A DNA stretch of 64,000 nucleotides from Microbulbifer rhizosphaerae (GTDB taxonomy: Bacteria; Pseudomonadota; Gammaproteobacteria; Pseudomonadales; Cellvibrionaceae), in the NCBI RefSeq assembly GCF_014191725.1, contig NZ_JACHWZ010000023.1:1-64000 (forward strand), read 5' to 3'. The notes under the pieces are model-generated. The model saw only the letters and a program-made list of their open reading frames with translations. It was not told the DNA's origin and searched no databases. The position numbers and the translations under genes are program-made. The stretch's first letter is position 1. Each line of letters opens with the position of its first letter. This document shows, in pieces, positions 10,116 to 20,503 of the stretch.

Positions 10116-12719
10116 TCAGCGGAAGACCGCCTTGTCGCCTTCGACTTCGGCGTGAATCGTATCGCCGGCGGCAAATTTGCCAGCCAGTATTTCCTGGGCC
10201 AGGGGATTTTCCAGCCACATCTGGATGGCGCGCTTGAGGGGGCGCGCGCCGTATACCGGATCGAAGCCCACTTCAGCCAACTTGTTCAGCAGGGGTTCCG
10301 TCACTTCCAGTTTCAAATCGCGATCCGCCAGGCGCTTGCGCAACTGGTCCAGTTGTATCTCCGCGATGGCGCGCACTTGGTTTTTTGCCAGTGGGTGGAA
10401 GACCACCACTTCGTCGATGCGGTTGATAAATTCCGGGCGGAAGTGTTCGCCCACCACCTCCATCACCGCGCCCTTCATCTGCCGGTAGTGAATCTCGCTG
10501 TCCAGTTCGTCATCGTCTTTGCTGCTGGCGTATTTCTGGATCAGGTCCGAGCCCAGGTTGGAGGTCATCACCACCACGGAATTGCGGAAATCCACCGTGC
10601 GCCCCTGCCCGTCGGTAAGGCGGCCATCTTCAAGTACCTGCAGCAGGATGTTGAATACTTCCGGGTGGGCTTTTTCCACTTCGTCCAGCAGGATCACCGA
10701 GTAAGGTTTGCGCCGCACCGCCTCGGTGAGGTAGCCGCCCTCCTCGTAGCCCACATAGCCGGGGGGCGCGCCGATCAGGCGGGCCACCGAGTGCTTCTCC
10801 ATAAACTCGGACATGTCCACGCGCACCATGGCATCCACTGTGTCGAACAGGAATTCCGCCAGCGCCTTGCACAGTTCCGTCTTGCCGACACCGGTGGGAC
10901 CGAGGAAGAGGAAGGAGCCGTTGGGACGGTTGGGATCGGAAAGGCCGGCGCGGGAGCGACGCACCGCGTTTGACACTGCCTGTACCGCCTCGTCCTGGCC
11001 GATCACCCGCTTGTGCAGGGCGTTCTCCATGCGCAATAGTTTTTCCCGCTCGCCTTCGAGCATTTTCGATACTGGAATACCGGTCCAGCGGGACACCACT
11101 TCCGCCACTTCTTCGTCGGTGACCCGGTTGCGCAGCAGGCGCGGCTCCTCGCTGCTCTCAATACTGGCGGCGACCTCGAGCTGCTGCTCCAGTTCCGGGA
11201 TCACACCGTACTGCAGTTCGGACATGCGCGTGAGATCGCCGGCGCGGCGGGCGGCCTCCATATCCAGCTTGGCCTGCTCCAGCTTGTTCTTGATATCGTG
11301 GCTGCCGGCCAGCTGGGCTTTTTCCGCCTTCCATACCTCTTCCAGGTCGGAATATTCCTTCTCCACCTGGTGGATATCCTTCTCAAGTTTTTCCAGGCGC
11401 TTCTGCGCGGCCTCATCGTCCTTGTCTTTTTTCACCGCCTCGCGCTCGATCTTGAGCTGGATCAGGCGGCGCTCCAATTTATCCATGGACTCCGGTTTGG
11501 AATCGATCTCCATGCGGATGCGGCTGGCGGCCTCGTCGATCAGGTCGATGGCCTTGTCCGGCAACTGGCGATCGGTGATATAGCGCTGGGACAGCTTGGT
11601 CGCGGCAATAATGGCCGAGTCGGTGATATCCACCCCATGGTGTACCTCGTAGCGCTCTTTCAGTCCGCGCAGGATGGCGATGGTGTCCTCTTCGGTGGGC
11701 TCGTCGATCAGCACTTTCTGGAAGCGCCGCTCCAGGGCCGCGTCCTTCTCGATATATTTTCGGTATTCATCCAGGGTGGTTGCGCCCACACAGTGCAGTT
11801 CGCCGCGGGCCAGTGCGGGCTTGAGCATATTGCCCGCGTCCATGGACCCCTCTGCTTTGCCGGCGCCGACCACATTGTGCAGTTCGTCGATAAATAAAAT
11901 GATGCGGCCTTCCTGTTTGGCCAGTTCGTTCAGCACCGCCTTCAGGCGTTCCTCGAATTCACCGCGGAATTTCGCCCCGGCGACCAGTGCGGCCAGATCC
12001 AGCGATAAAAGTCTTTTGTCTTTCAGCCCCTCCGGCACTTCACCGTTGACAATGCGCTGCGCCAGGCCCTCAGCGATGGCGGTCTTGCCCACACCCGGTT
12101 CGCCGATCAGTACCGGGTTGTTTTTGGTGCGCCGCTGCAACACCTGGATGGTGCGGCGGATTTCGTCGTCCCGGCCGATTACCGGGTCCAGTTTTCCCGC
12201 CACCGCGCGCTCGGTCAGGTCCAGGGTGTACTTGTCCAGCGCCTGCCGCGCGTCTTCGGCGCCGGCGTCGTCGACTTTTTCCCCTCCGCGGATTTTATCC
12301 ACCGCGGCCTGCAGTTGTTTTACGTCGCCGTTGGCATTGAGGATTTTGGAAATCTCCCCGGCGGCGGCATCGAAGGCCGCCAGCAGTACCGTCTCGCTGG
12401 CGATAAAGGTGTCGCCGTTTTGCTGGGCTTTTTTATCCGCCAAATTGAAAAGCCGCGCCAGTTCCTGGGACATACCCACATCACCGGTCGGCGAACTGAT
12501 GGTGGGGAGGCTGTCGAGACGCTTTGCCAGGTCGTTACGCAGGCCGTTGAGATTGAACCCCGCCTGGGAGAGAAATGCGGGCACACTGCCGCCGGACTGA
12601 TCGAGCAGTGCCTGCAACAGGTGTTCCGGGTAGATCTGGTTGTGATCGCGGCCCACGGCGAGGGATTGCGCGTCGGCAATCGCGGCCTGCAGTGGAGTGG
12701 TCATTCGATCGATACGCAC
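10116..12719 (-). CDS. clpB: ATP-dependent disaggregase ClpB
   Basis: Hexameric AAA+ chaperone that threads aggregated proteins through its pore with DnaK, in the cytosol. 867 residues, slightly longer than E. coli ClpB. Domains in order: N-terminal Clp repeat domain (1-145); NBD1 with Walker A GEPGVGKT and Walker [10 protein letters not shown]; the long coiled-coil middle domain (about 400-535); NBD2 with GPTGVGKT and [12 protein letters not shown]. Pore motifs KFRGEFEER and GYVGYEEGG are present. Start is GTG at 12719 (MRIDRMT, as in E. coli MRLDRLT) with a GGGAGG site 9 bases upstream. A sigma-32 promoter was sought upstream; only a poor candidate is visible. Downstream of pgeF on the same strand. 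Confidence 0.97.
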   Translation of the reverse strand: MRIDRMTTPLQAAIADAQSLAVGRDHNQIYPEHLLQALLDQSGGSVPAFLSQAGFNLNGLRNDLAKRLDSLPTISSPTGDVGMSQELARLFNLADKKAQQNGDTFIASETVLLAAFDAAAGEISKILNANGDVKQLQAAVDKIRGGEKVDDAGAEDARQALDKYTLDLTERAVAGKLDPVIGRDDEIRRTIQVLQRRTKNNPVLIGEPGVGKTAIAEGLAQRIVNGEVPEGLKDKRLLSLDLAALVAGAKFRGEFEERLKAVLNELAKQEGRIILFIDELHNVVGAGKAEGSMDAGNMLKPALARGELHCVGATTLDEYRKYIEKDAALERRFQKVLIDEPTEEDTIAILRGLKERYEVHHGVDITDSAIIAATKLSQRYITDRQLPDKAIDLIDEAASRIRMEIDSKPESMDKLERRLIQLKIEREAVKKDKDDEAAQKRLEKLEKDIHQVEKEYSDLEEVWKAEKAQLAGSHDIKNKLEQAKLDMEAARRAGDLTRMSELQYGVIPELEQQLEVAASIESSEEPRLLRNRVTDEEVAEVVSRWTGIPVSKMLEGEREKLLRMENALHKRVIGQDEAVQAVSNAVRRSRAGLSDPNRPNGSFLFLGPTGVGKTELCKALAEFLFDTVDAMVRVDMSEFMEKHSVARLIGAPPGYVGYEEGGYLTEAVRRKPYSVILLDEVEKAHPEVFNILLQVLEDGRLTDGQGRTVDFRNSVVVMTSNLGSDLIQKYASSKDDDELDSEIHYRQMKGAVMEVVGEHFRPEFINRIDEVVVFHPLAKNQVRAIAEIQLDQLRKRLADRDLKLEVTEPLLNKLAEVGFDPVYGARPLKRAIQMWLENPLAQEILAGKFAAGDTIHAEVEGDKAVFR

Positions 12720-12798
12720 GGTTGCAAACCTCCCTCGATTTATTCGGCGACATTGCCAATCAGTCTAGTCAGCAATGTGCGGCCTGAAAGGAGGTTTT

Positions 12799-12840
12799 CA
12801 ATGATCAAGCAACAATGATCAATGGTCATTGATCCAGATC
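12799..12840. repeat. GATC cluster with direct and inverted repeats at the pgeF 3' end
   Basis: Four GATC sites occur in 38 bases (12803, 12817, 12831, 12837). CAATGATCAA is repeated directly, and GATCAATG/CATTGATC forms a perfect inverted repeat at 12817-12834, overlapping the pgeF stop codon and lying about 100 bases upstream of clpB. Function unknown; it could be a weak terminator, a Dam-sensitive site or chance. Confidence 0.5.
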
Positions 12841-13592
12841 AGTGACGCCATCCGCCCGGTGATCTTGTCGCGGCGGTACGAATAAAAGCGTTCGGGGTCG
12901 TTAACCGTACAGAAATCGCCGCCGTAGATTTCGCTGACCCCCAACCGTTCCAGCTCGGCGCGGGCAAGAGCATAGATATCGGCGCGGAAATGCAGCGGCT
13001 TTTGCGGATGCGGGCGGAAACATCCGGCCACGGCTTCGGCGTGCCCGCTGTCCAGCGCACTTTCAAAAAACGCCTCCAGCACATCGACACCGGTTTCGAA
13101 GGCGTCGGGACCTATCGCCGGGGCCAGCCAAGCCAGCAGTTCTTCTGGCGCGCAGTCCAATGCCTCCAGAGCGCTGCCCACGACGCCGCCGGCCAGTCCG
13201 CGCCAACCGGCGTGCACCGCGGCTACGCGGGTGCCGGATTTGTCGCACAGCAGCAGCGGCAGGCAGTCCGCGGTGAGCACGGCACAGACGGCACCCGGGG
13301 CGCGGGCAAAACTGGCGTCGGCGGTGCGCACCAGGCCGTCGGCCCGCGCCTCGACGGCCCTGTCGCCGTGAATCTGTTCCAGCCACTGGGGGTCCGCAGG
13401 CAATCCGAGCTCGCGACGCAGTTGGGCGCGATTGGCGGCCACCGCTTCCCTGTCGTCGCCCACGTGTTCCCCCAGGTTAAAGGAGGCGTAGGCGCCGACA
13501 CTCTGCCCGCCGGAGCGCAAGGTGGTCGCGGCACGCACATTCTTCGGCGCGGGCCAATCGGGGAACAGGTAGTGGCCTGCGTTATCTGTCAT
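12819..13592 (-). CDS. pgeF: Peptidoglycan editing factor PgeF (YfiH/laccase-domain family)
   Basis: Member of the DUF152/YfiH family. In E. coli PgeF keeps L-serine out of peptidoglycan stem peptides; other members have purine nucleoside phosphorylase or polyphenol oxidase activity. 257 residues with the family metal-site motifs QIHG, TADCLPLLL and HAGWRGLAGG, which carry the conserved His, Cys and His. The ATG at 13592 overlaps the rluD stop as ATGA, so the genes are translationally coupled. The same frame stays open far into rluD, but that extension is low-complexity shadow sequence. Followed by clpB. Confidence 0.93.
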   Translation of the reverse strand: MTDNAGHYLFPDWPAPKNVRAATTLRSGGQSVGAYASFNLGEHVGDDREAVAANRAQLRRELGLPADPQWLEQIHGDRAVEARADGLVRTADASFARAPGAVCAVLTADCLPLLLCDKSGTRVAAVHAGWRGLAGGVVGSALEALDCAPEELLAWLAPAIGPDAFETGVDVLEAFFESALDSGHAEAVAGCFRPHPQKPLHFRADIYALARAELERLGVSEIYGGDFCTVNDPERFYSYRRDKITGRMASLIWINDH

Positions 13593-14563
13593 CTGGCTTC
13601 TGGCCCCCCGTCCTCTGAATCGGCGCGCAACAAACCGAGCAGCCGCAGCATATCCGCCGGCATGGGAGCCCGCCAGTGCAGTTCCCCGCCGGTTTTGGGG
13701 TGCTGCAGCGCCAGCTCCGCCGCGTGCAGCGCCTGGCGCGGGAACTGCTGCAGCGCTTCCACCAGCTCGGGCGAGGCTTCCGGCGGCAGCTTGACGCGAC
13801 CACCGTACAGCGGGTCGCCCACCAGCGGGTGGCGGATATGCGCCATATGCACCCGGATCTGATGGGTGCGGCCGGTCTCCAGCTTGCAGCGCAGCAGCGT
13901 GTGGGCGCGGAAGCGCTCCTGCACCCGGTAGTGAGTGATCGCTTCCTTGCCACCAAGCTCCAGAACCGCCATCTTCAACCGGTTCTGGCGGTGTCGGCCG
14001 ATGGGCGCGTCCACTGTGCCACCGCCGGTGACCACACCCTGGGCGATGGCGTCGTACTGGCGGCTGACCGTGCGCGCCTTGAGCTGGGCCACCAGCGCAG
14101 TCTGCGCCGGCAGGGTCTTGGCCACCACCATCAGGCCGCTGGTATCCTTGTCCAGCCGGTGCACTATGCCGGCCCGCGGCACTGTCTCCAGTTGGGGGCA
14201 GTGGTGCAGCAGGCCGTTCAGGAGAGTGCCATCCGGATTGCCTGCGGCGGGGTGAACCACCAGTCCCGGCGGCTTGTCGATAACCAGCAGGCTGTCGTCC
14301 TCGTAGGCGATATTCAGGTCGATGGGCTGGGCAAGCCACTCGCCGCGGGCTTCCAGCTCGGCGCTCAGCCGCAGTTGCTCACCGCCAAACAGCTTGTCTC
14401 TGGGCCTGGCCGTGCGGCCGTCCACGGTCAGCTGCCCCCCCTTGATCCAGGTTTGCAGGCGGGCGCGGGAATAGTCGGGAATTAATTCGGCCGCGGCCTG
14501 GTCCAACCTGTGTCCGGCCAGGTGTGCGGGTACTTCGATATCCAGTGCCAGTCGGTCGGTCAT
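13589..14563 (-). CDS. rluD: 23S rRNA pseudouridine(1911/1915/1917) synthase
   Basis: Makes pseudouridines in helix 69 of 23S rRNA. 324 residues, matching E. coli RluD (326). An S4 RNA-binding domain occupies roughly 15-80 (LDQAAAELIPDYSRARLQTWI). The catalytic aspartate is D138 in HRLDKDTSGL, and the family blocks RTHQIRVHMAH and GDPLYGG follow. The frame extends upstream, but the ATG at 14563 gives the family N-terminus MTDRLALDIEVP; its ribosome site is weak. Divergent from bamD across 127 bases, a conserved arrangement, and coupled to pgeF downstream. Confidence 0.96.
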   Translation of the reverse strand: MTDRLALDIEVPAHLAGHRLDQAAAELIPDYSRARLQTWIKGGQLTVDGRTARPRDKLFGGEQLRLSAELEARGEWLAQPIDLNIAYEDDSLLVIDKPPGLVVHPAAGNPDGTLLNGLLHHCPQLETVPRAGIVHRLDKDTSGLMVVAKTLPAQTALVAQLKARTVSRQYDAIAQGVVTGGGTVDAPIGRHRQNRLKMAVLELGGKEAITHYRVQERFRAHTLLRCKLETGRTHQIRVHMAHIRHPLVGDPLYGGRVKLPPEASPELVEALQQFPRQALHAAELALQHPKTGGELHWRAPMPADMLRLLGLLRADSEDGGPEAR

Positions 14564-14690
14564 GATACTTTGGGCAGCTCCGCGACTGTGGTTAAATGGC
14601 GGGCCGCCGATTTGGTTGCCTATAATGGCGGCCAGTGTAATCAGGTAGCGGGCAATAAGGTAGAGCGTAATAATGATAGAGCGAGGGGCT

Positions 14691-15632
14691 ATGCAGGCCT
14701 GGAAAACACTGTGGTTTGTTGTACTGTCCGCGATCCTGGTCGCCTGCGCCAGCACCGATGAGGAAGACGAAGAGGGCCTGCCCACCGGCAGCCGCACCGA
14801 ACAGGCCTTTTACGAGGCGGCGCAGCGTCAACTGAGATCCAGTCAGTGGGACTTGGCGATCAAGAACCTGCGCGCGCTGGAGGACAATTTCCCGTTCGGC
14901 AGCTACGCCGAACAGGCGCAGCTGGAACTGATCTACGCGTACTACCGCAACAACCAGAACGACGCCGCCATCGCTTCGGCGGACCGCTTTATCCGCCTGC
15001 ATCCCCAGCACCGCAATGTGGACTACGCCTATTATATGAAGGGCCTCGCCTCTTTTACCGAGGGCACCGGGCTGTTCGAGCGTTTCCTGCCCACGGATAT
15101 GACCAGCCGCGACCCCGGCTCGGCGCGCGAGTCCTTTGCCTATTTCGCCCAGTTGATGGCCCGCTACCCCGACAGCCGCTACGCGCCGGATGCGCAGAAG
15201 CGCATGACCCACCTGCGCAACCTGCTGGCCCGCTACGAGATCCACGTGGCCAACTACTACTTCAAGCGCGGCGCCTACCTGGCGGCCGCCAACCGCGGCC
15301 GCTATGTGGTGGAGAACTTCCAGCAGACCCCGGCGATACCGGATGCGCTGGCGGTGATGGTGCAGGGCTATCACATGCTGGAAATGCCGGAACTGGAGGC
15401 CAACGCCCTCACCGTGCTGCGAACCAACTATCCCAATTACCCCGCTTTCCGCAGTGACGGCAGCTTCAATTACAACTACTACAAGGGAGCCAGCGGCCGC
15501 AGCCTGGCGCACCGCCTGACCCTGGGGCTGTTCGAGAAGTCCGATCCGCGAGGCTTCGACACCCGCGAGCAGTACAACCCGGAGTACCGCCGGGGGGGAG
15601 AGGAAGCGCCGCTGCCGCCCGAATTGATGTAA
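14691..15632 (+). CDS. bamD: Outer membrane assembly lipoprotein BamD
   Basis: Essential lipoprotein of the BAM complex that inserts beta-barrel proteins into the outer membrane. 313 residues. The signal peptide ends in a lipobox (ILVAC, Cys about residue 19) followed by an acidic linker and five TPR-like helical repeats, including [20 protein letters not shown] and [12 protein letters not shown]. The ATG at 14691 has a GAGG site; a start six codons upstream is possible but less well placed. A perfect TATAAT (14621-14626) lies 65 bases upstream, without a recognisable -35 box. Confidence 0.96.
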   Translation: MQAWKTLWFVVLSAILVACASTDEEDEEGLPTGSRTEQAFYEAAQRQLRSSQWDLAIKNLRALEDNFPFGSYAEQAQLELIYAYYRNNQNDAAIASADRFIRLHPQHRNVDYAYYMKGLASFTEGTGLFERFLPTDMTSRDPGSARESFAYFAQLMARYPDSRYAPDAQKRMTHLRNLLARYEIHVANYYFKRGAYLAAANRGRYVVENFQQTPAIPDALAVMVQGYHMLEMPELEANALTVLRTNYPNYPAFRSDGSFNYNYYKGASGRSLAHRLTLGLFEKSDPRGFDTREQYNPEYRRGGEEAPLPPELM

Positions 15633-15677
15633 TCAGGCTCGAGTGGCCGGTGTAGGTTGCCGGCCACTTACCTCTCC

Positions 15678-17303
15678 CTACTCCCCCGCCTTCCAGCCAT
15701 TGGTGATCGGGTAGCGACGGTCGCGACCGAAGCCCCGCTCAGAGATGCGCACCCCCACCGCCGCCTGGCGACGCTTGTATTCGTTGCGGTCCACCAGCCG
15801 CACCACCCGCTCCACTGTCTCGCGCTCGAAGCCCCGGGCGATGATTTCCTCGGCGCTGCAATCGCGCTCGATGTACAGGTTGAGGATCTGATCGAGTTGG
15901 TCGTAGGGTGGCAGGCTGTCCGAGTCCACCTGGTCCGGTGCCAGCTCTGCGCTCGGCGGACGGGTGATCACCGTCTTCGGGATCACTTGGGAGATGGTGT
16001 TGCGGTAGCGGGCCAGTTCAAAGACCAGTGTCTTGGGCACATCCTTGAGCGCGTTGTAGCCGCCCACCATATCGCCGTAGAGAGTGGCGTAGCCCACCGC
16101 CAGCTCGCTCTTGTTGCCGGTGGTGAGTACCATGGCGCCCTTCTTGTTGGAGATCGCCATCAGCAGCATGCCGCGGGCGCGGGCCTGGAGGTTTTCCTCG
16201 GAGGTGTCCCGCGGACTGCCGGCAAACTCCTCCGCCAGCGCCTGCATGCAGGCGTCGAAAATGGCTTCGATACTGATCACCCGGTAGCGGATGCCGAGCC
16301 TCTGCGCCTGGTCGGCGGCGTCGTTCTTACTCAGGTCCGAGGTGTAGCGGAACGGCATCATCACCGCCTCCACCCGCTCCGCGCCCAGGGCGTCCACGGC
16401 GATGGCCAGGGTCAGCGCCGAGTCGATGCCACCGGACAGCCCCAGCACCACGCCGTTAAAACCGTTCTTGTTCACATAGTCGCGCACCCCCAGCACCAGG
16501 GCCTGGTAGACCGAGGCCAGGTCCTCCAGCGCCGGCGCTATCTCTCCCCGCAGGGTGGCCTCGCCGCCATTCCATTCGACGGTGACCGGCAGCAGGTTCT
16601 CGACGAACTCCGGCGCGCGCGCGCGGAGCTCGCCGCGGGCGTCCACGGCGAAGGAGGCGCCGTCAAATACCAGTTCGTCCTGGCCACCGTACCAGTGCGA
16701 GTACACTACCGGCATTTTTCCGGCCCGTGCCCGCTCTCCCATCAGTTGCAGGCGCTCACCCACCTTGCCCCGGTGAAAGGGAGAGGCATTGATATTGAGC
16801 ATCAGTTTGGCGCCGGCGGCGGCGGCCTGCTCCATCGGCTCCGGGCGCCAGAGGTCCTCGCAGATGGTGATCGCGGTGGGGATTCCCTTGATATCCACCA
16901 CACAGGGCCCGTCGCCGGGCACGAAGTAGCGCATCTCGTCGAACACCTGGTAGTTGGGCAGCTTCTGCTTGGCGTATTCGGCCACCAGCTCGCCGTTCTC
17001 GATCAGGCCCGCCATATTGAATACGGCGCCGTCGATCGCGCGCGGATAGCCCACCAGAACCGCGCAGGGCAGCTCCGCCGCCAGCAGCTGGGCCAGGGCG
17101 CTTTCGATGCGCCGGTACATACTCGGCCTCAGCAACAGGTCTTCCGGCGGGTAACCGCACAGGGTCAGCTCGGGGAACAGCACCAGGTCGGCGCCGTACT
17201 CCCGGTGCGCGCGCCGCGCCACTTCCACCACCTGCGCGGTGTTGCCGGGGATATCCCCCACCAGAGAATTGATTTGTGCCAGCACTAGCTGCAAAGTAGA
17301 CAT
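15678..17303 (-). CDS. nadE: Glutamine-dependent NAD+ synthetase
   Basis: Last step of NAD synthesis: amidation of nicotinic acid adenine dinucleotide with ATP, ammonia coming from glutamine. 541 residues, two domains. The nitrilase-type glutaminase (1-260) shows the Glu-Lys-Cys triad in FPELTLCGYPPEDL, KQKLPNYQVFDE and TICEDLW. The synthetase (270-541) has the P-loop LSGGIDSAL and TTGNKSELAVGYATLYGDM. Start at ATG 17303 with a GAGG site 7 bases upstream; the open frame upstream has no such site. Divergent from pilS. In the Pseudomonas arrangement as I recall it, bamD is directly next to pilS, so nadE may be an insertion here. Confidence 0.96.
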   Translation of the reverse strand: MSTLQLVLAQINSLVGDIPGNTAQVVEVARRAHREYGADLVLFPELTLCGYPPEDLLLRPSMYRRIESALAQLLAAELPCAVLVGYPRAIDGAVFNMAGLIENGELVAEYAKQKLPNYQVFDEMRYFVPGDGPCVVDIKGIPTAITICEDLWRPEPMEQAAAAGAKLMLNINASPFHRGKVGERLQLMGERARAGKMPVVYSHWYGGQDELVFDGASFAVDARGELRARAPEFVENLLPVTVEWNGGEATLRGEIAPALEDLASVYQALVLGVRDYVNKNGFNGVVLGLSGGIDSALTLAIAVDALGAERVEAVMMPFRYTSDLSKNDAADQAQRLGIRYRVISIEAIFDACMQALAEEFAGSPRDTSEENLQARARGMLLMAISNKKGAMVLTTGNKSELAVGYATLYGDMVGGYNALKDVPKTLVFELARYRNTISQVIPKTVITRPPSAELAPDQVDSDSLPPYDQLDQILNLYIERDCSAEEIIARGFERETVERVVRLVDRNEYKRRQAAVGVRISERGFGRDRRYPITNGWKAGE

Positions 17304-17420
17304 CTTCGGACCTCGGACCAGTGAGGCCGCTATTGTAATGGCTGCGTCGGGGTACGACAGTACTGACGGGCAAAACAACGAGAAACAATGCCTTGAGAAC
17401 TGCGCCTTGAGAACAACACC

Positions 17421-19016
17421 TTGAACAGTGCGGCACCGGCCACCAGCGGACTCAGTTTCCAGCACCACGAACTGTTGCGGGTCTACGCCTTTTACCGCGT
17501 GGCCATCGCCCTGGTACTGCTGGGCATCTTCGCCTCGGACATCGGCAAGGGCGCCGTGGGCGCCGACGCACCGGCGCTCTACCTCAACACCGCCATCGCC
17601 TACGCCGCGCTCAACTTCGGCTGGCTGTTGCACCTGCACCGCCTCGCATACCGCGTCGAAGCTGGACAGGTCGGCCTGATCCTGGGTTGCGATATCCTCG
17701 TCTTCCTGCTGTTGATACAGGCCAGCGGCGGCCTCAATTCCGGCCTAGGCTACCTGCTGCTGATCACCTGCTCGGTTGGTTCCATGCTGCTGGACCGGCG
17801 CATGGGCGCCTTCTTCGCCGCGGTGGCCAGTATCGCGGTGATTGGGCAGCAGCTGTACGGATTGCTGGCGGGGCACTCGGCGACCCAGGATATCGTCTCC
17901 GCCGGCAGCCTCGGCATACTGCTGTTCGCCACCGTCAGCGCCCTGCAGTACCTGTCCGGGCGCATCCGCTCCGCCACCTTGCGCGCCGACCAACAGAGCC
18001 GCCAGGCGGCGCACCTCCAGCGCCTGGCACAGCAGATCATCGAACGCATGCGCACCGGCGTGCTGGTGATGGACACCGCCGACAGGGCGGAGCTGATCAA
18101 CCGCGCCGCGCGCCAGCTGCTGGGCGAACAGTTGCAGCCAGGTGGCAGCCGCCAGGCGGAACTGCGGCAGGCCATACGCGAGTGGCGCCGCAACCCGGCC
18201 GTCAGCAGCGTACTGCTCACACTGGCGAACGGCAGTGAACTACGGCTCAGCTTCGCCAACCTCCGCCGCGACAACGGCGACAGCACCCTGGTATTTATCG
18301 AGGACCACCGCAAGCTCACCCAGGCGGCTCAACAATTGAAGCTGGCCTCCCTCGGACACCTCACCGGCTCTATCGCCCACGAAGTGCGCAACCCGCTCGG
18401 CGCCATCAGTCACGCCGCACAACTGCTCTCGGAATCGACAACGCTCAGCGACGAAGACAAACACCTGACGCAAATTATCTGCCGCCATAGCCATCGGGTG
18501 AACCAGATCGTGGAAAATGTCATGCAGTTGTCCCGCCGCCGCGCCGCTGCACCGCAGTTACAGAACCTGCGAGAATGGCTGGAACAGTTTATCGTCGACT
18601 TCCGTGCCGGCGCGCCGAGCGACGCCAGTATTAAGTTACAATGCCCGCTACAGCCGGTAACCGCGCGCTTTGATCCGCAACAACTCGCCCAAGTGGTCAC
18701 TAACCTGTGCAACAACGCGCTCCAACACTCCCACGCGGGTGTGGGCCGACGCGAAGTGGAACTCGCCGCTTATTACCAGGAAAGTACGGACTGCGCCGTA
18801 CTGGACGTGATCGACAGCGGCAACGGCGTGCTGCCGGAACACCGGGACAAAATTTTTGAACCTTTTTTTACCACCGGGCAAAGCGGCAGCGGCCTTGGCC
18901 TGTACATCGCCCGCGAACTCTGCGAAGCGAATCAGGCAAACCTGTTTTACTGCCGCAACGCAGACAACAAAAGCTGCTTCAGGGTAGAATTCGCTCATTC
19001 GAACAGAGTTTTCTAA
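17421..19016 (+). CDS. pilS: Sensor histidine kinase PilS
   Basis: Membrane kinase that with PilR controls pilin transcription; in Pseudomonas it senses PilA in the inner membrane. 531 residues: about six TM segments in 25-195, a PAS-like region, then the HisKA H-box with H320 in IAHEVRNPLGAIS and an HATPase domain with N-box QVVTNLCNNALQHS and G-boxes DSGNGV and GSGLGLYIA. The best start is TTG at 17421, because an in-frame stop lies 27 bases upstream and no ATG or GTG is available nearby; the ribosome site is weak. The leader has a near-direct repeat of GCCTTGAGAAC. pilR follows 46 bases later. Confidence 0.93.
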   Translation: MNSAAPATSGLSFQHHELLRVYAFYRVAIALVLLGIFASDIGKGAVGADAPALYLNTAIAYAALNFGWLLHLHRLAYRVEAGQVGLILGCDILVFLLLIQASGGLNSGLGYLLLITCSVGSMLLDRRMGAFFAAVASIAVIGQQLYGLLAGHSATQDIVSAGSLGILLFATVSALQYLSGRIRSATLRADQQSRQAAHLQRLAQQIIERMRTGVLVMDTADRAELINRAARQLLGEQLQPGGSRQAELRQAIREWRRNPAVSSVLLTLANGSELRLSFANLRRDNGDSTLVFIEDHRKLTQAAQQLKLASLGHLTGSIAHEVRNPLGAISHAAQLLSESTTLSDEDKHLTQIICRHSHRVNQIVENVMQLSRRRAAAPQLQNLREWLEQFIVDFRAGAPSDASIKLQCPLQPVTARFDPQQLAQVVTNLCNNALQHSHAGVGRREVELAAYYQESTDCAVLDVIDSGNGVLPEHRDKIFEPFFTTGQSGSGLGLYIARELCEANQANLFYCRNADNKSCFRVEFAHSNRVF

Positions 19017-19062
19017 CCTGGACTTCGAAAGCAACAAGAAGCAACAATAAGAACCTGTATCC

Positions 19063-20487
19063 ATGGCAAACCGCCAATCACTGGCACTGGTCGTCGACGA
19101 CGAGCCGGATATCTGCGAACTGCTGACCCTGACCTTGCGGCGCATGGAGGTGCATTGCCACACCGCCGCAACTCTCTCCGATGCGCAGCAATTGCTGCGT
19201 GACAACAACTATGATTTCTGCCTCACGGATATGCGACTGCCGGATGGCAACGGCCTGCAACTGGTTCGGCATATACAGGAGAGCGGGGGGGACGGTGGAT
19301 TACCGGTGGCCGTCATTACCGCCCACGGCAATATGGAATCGGCCATCCGCGCGCTGAAAATGGGCGCCTTCGACTTTGTCAGCAAGCCGGTAGACCTGGA
19401 GCGCCTGCGCAGCCTGGTACAGCTGGCACTGCGTCTCGGGCGAAAAAAAAACCAGCCACTCCAGGAAAGCGATTCCTCACAGCTATTGCTCGGTGAATCG
19501 GACAATATGCATCGCCTGCGCCGACAGATCGCCAAGGTGGCCCGCAGCGATGCGCCCGTCTACATCAGCGGGGAGTCCGGCTCCGGCAAGGAACTGGTGG
19601 CCCGCGCCATCCACGCCCAAGGCGCCCGCGCCGAACAGCCCTTCGTTCCCATCAACTGCGGGGCCATTCCCGCAGAACTGATGGAAAGTGAATTCTTCGG
19701 CCACAAGAAAGGCAGTTTTACCGGAGCCCATAAAGACAAACCCGGCCTATTCCAGAGCGCCGCCGGCGGCACTCTGTTCCTGGATGAAGTGGCAGACCTG
19801 CCGCTGGACATGCAGGTCAAACTGCTGCGCGCCATCCAGGAAAAAAGCATCCGCCCCGTAGGAGCCAGCCAGGAAATTCCCATTGATGTGCGAATTCTAA
19901 GCGCGACCCACAAGGATCTGACCAGGGAAGTTGCGGAGGGTAGTTTTCGCAGCGACCTTTACTACCGAATCAATGTAATTGAAATCGCCGTACCGCCATT
20001 GCGGGAGCGGACCGGGGATATTCCGCTGCTGGCGGAAACCATCATGCAGCGCATCGCCGATAATGCCGGCGTCGCCCCACCGCAGATTTCCCGCGGGGCG
20101 CTCGACGCACTGAAAAAGTACGCCTTTCCCGGCAATGTGCGCCAGTTGGAAAACACCCTGGAGCGGGCCTTCACCCTCAGCGACCAGCGGGTTATCCGCG
20201 CGGAGGACCTGCTGCTCGACCGGGAGCCCACTCCCTCGCCGACGCCGACGCCGGAAGACGCCGTCGCAGAGGCGATTCCACAACACTCCACCACTATGGA
20301 ACTCTACCCGGGTCAGTTCGACCCAAGCCACTACCGGTCTCTGGACGAGTTTCTGCAAAATATCGAGCGGAGTGCGATCGAAGAAGCGCTGGCGGAGACC
20401 CGCTGGAACAGGACGGCCGCGGCGCAGAAACTGGGGATCAGCTTTCGGTCTTTGCGGTATCGGTTAAAGAAGTTGGGATTGGAGTAG
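19063..20487 (+). CDS. pilR: Sigma-54 response regulator PilR
   Basis: NtrC-type activator of sigma-54 pilin promoters. 474 residues. Receiver domain with phosphoacceptor D56 in LTDMRLPDG and the conserved Lys in SKPVD. AAA+ domain with Walker A GESGSGKE, the sigma-54 contact loop GSFTGA (the Ser form known in PilR, instead of GAFTGA) and Walker B GGTLFLDEVADLP. C-terminal Fis-type helix-turn-helix (RTAAAQKLGISFRSLRYRLKKLG). A Pro/Thr linker joins the last two. Its usual target, the major pilin pilA, is not in the window. No sigma-54 promoter was seen before the local minor pilin genes. Confidence 0.95.
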   Translation: MANRQSLALVVDDEPDICELLTLTLRRMEVHCHTAATLSDAQQLLRDNNYDFCLTDMRLPDGNGLQLVRHIQESGGDGGLPVAVITAHGNMESAIRALKMGAFDFVSKPVDLERLRSLVQLALRLGRKKNQPLQESDSSQLLLGESDNMHRLRRQIAKVARSDAPVYISGESGSGKELVARAIHAQGARAEQPFVPINCGAIPAELMESEFFGHKKGSFTGAHKDKPGLFQSAAGGTLFLDEVADLPLDMQVKLLRAIQEKSIRPVGASQEIPIDVRILSATHKDLTREVAEGSFRSDLYYRINVIEIAVPPLRERTGDIPLLAETIMQRIADNAGVAPPQISRGALDALKKYAFPGNVRQLENTLERAFTLSDQRVIRAEDLLLDREPTPSPTPTPEDAVAEAIPQHSTTMELYPGQFDPSHYRSLDEFLQNIERSAIEEALAETRWNRTAAAQKLGISFRSLRYRLKKLGLE

Positions 20488-20503
20488 CCAGAAGAGTCCA
20501 GCT

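Noticed and set aside
12720..12850. Sigma-32 promoter before clpB
   Set aside because: A TTGAAA with a CCGCACAT-like box 13 bases on is too far from consensus to report.
13593..14339. N-terminal extension of pgeF
   Set aside because: The frame is open but runs inside rluD and is Pro/Gly/Ala-rich shadow; the coupled ATGA start fits the family length.
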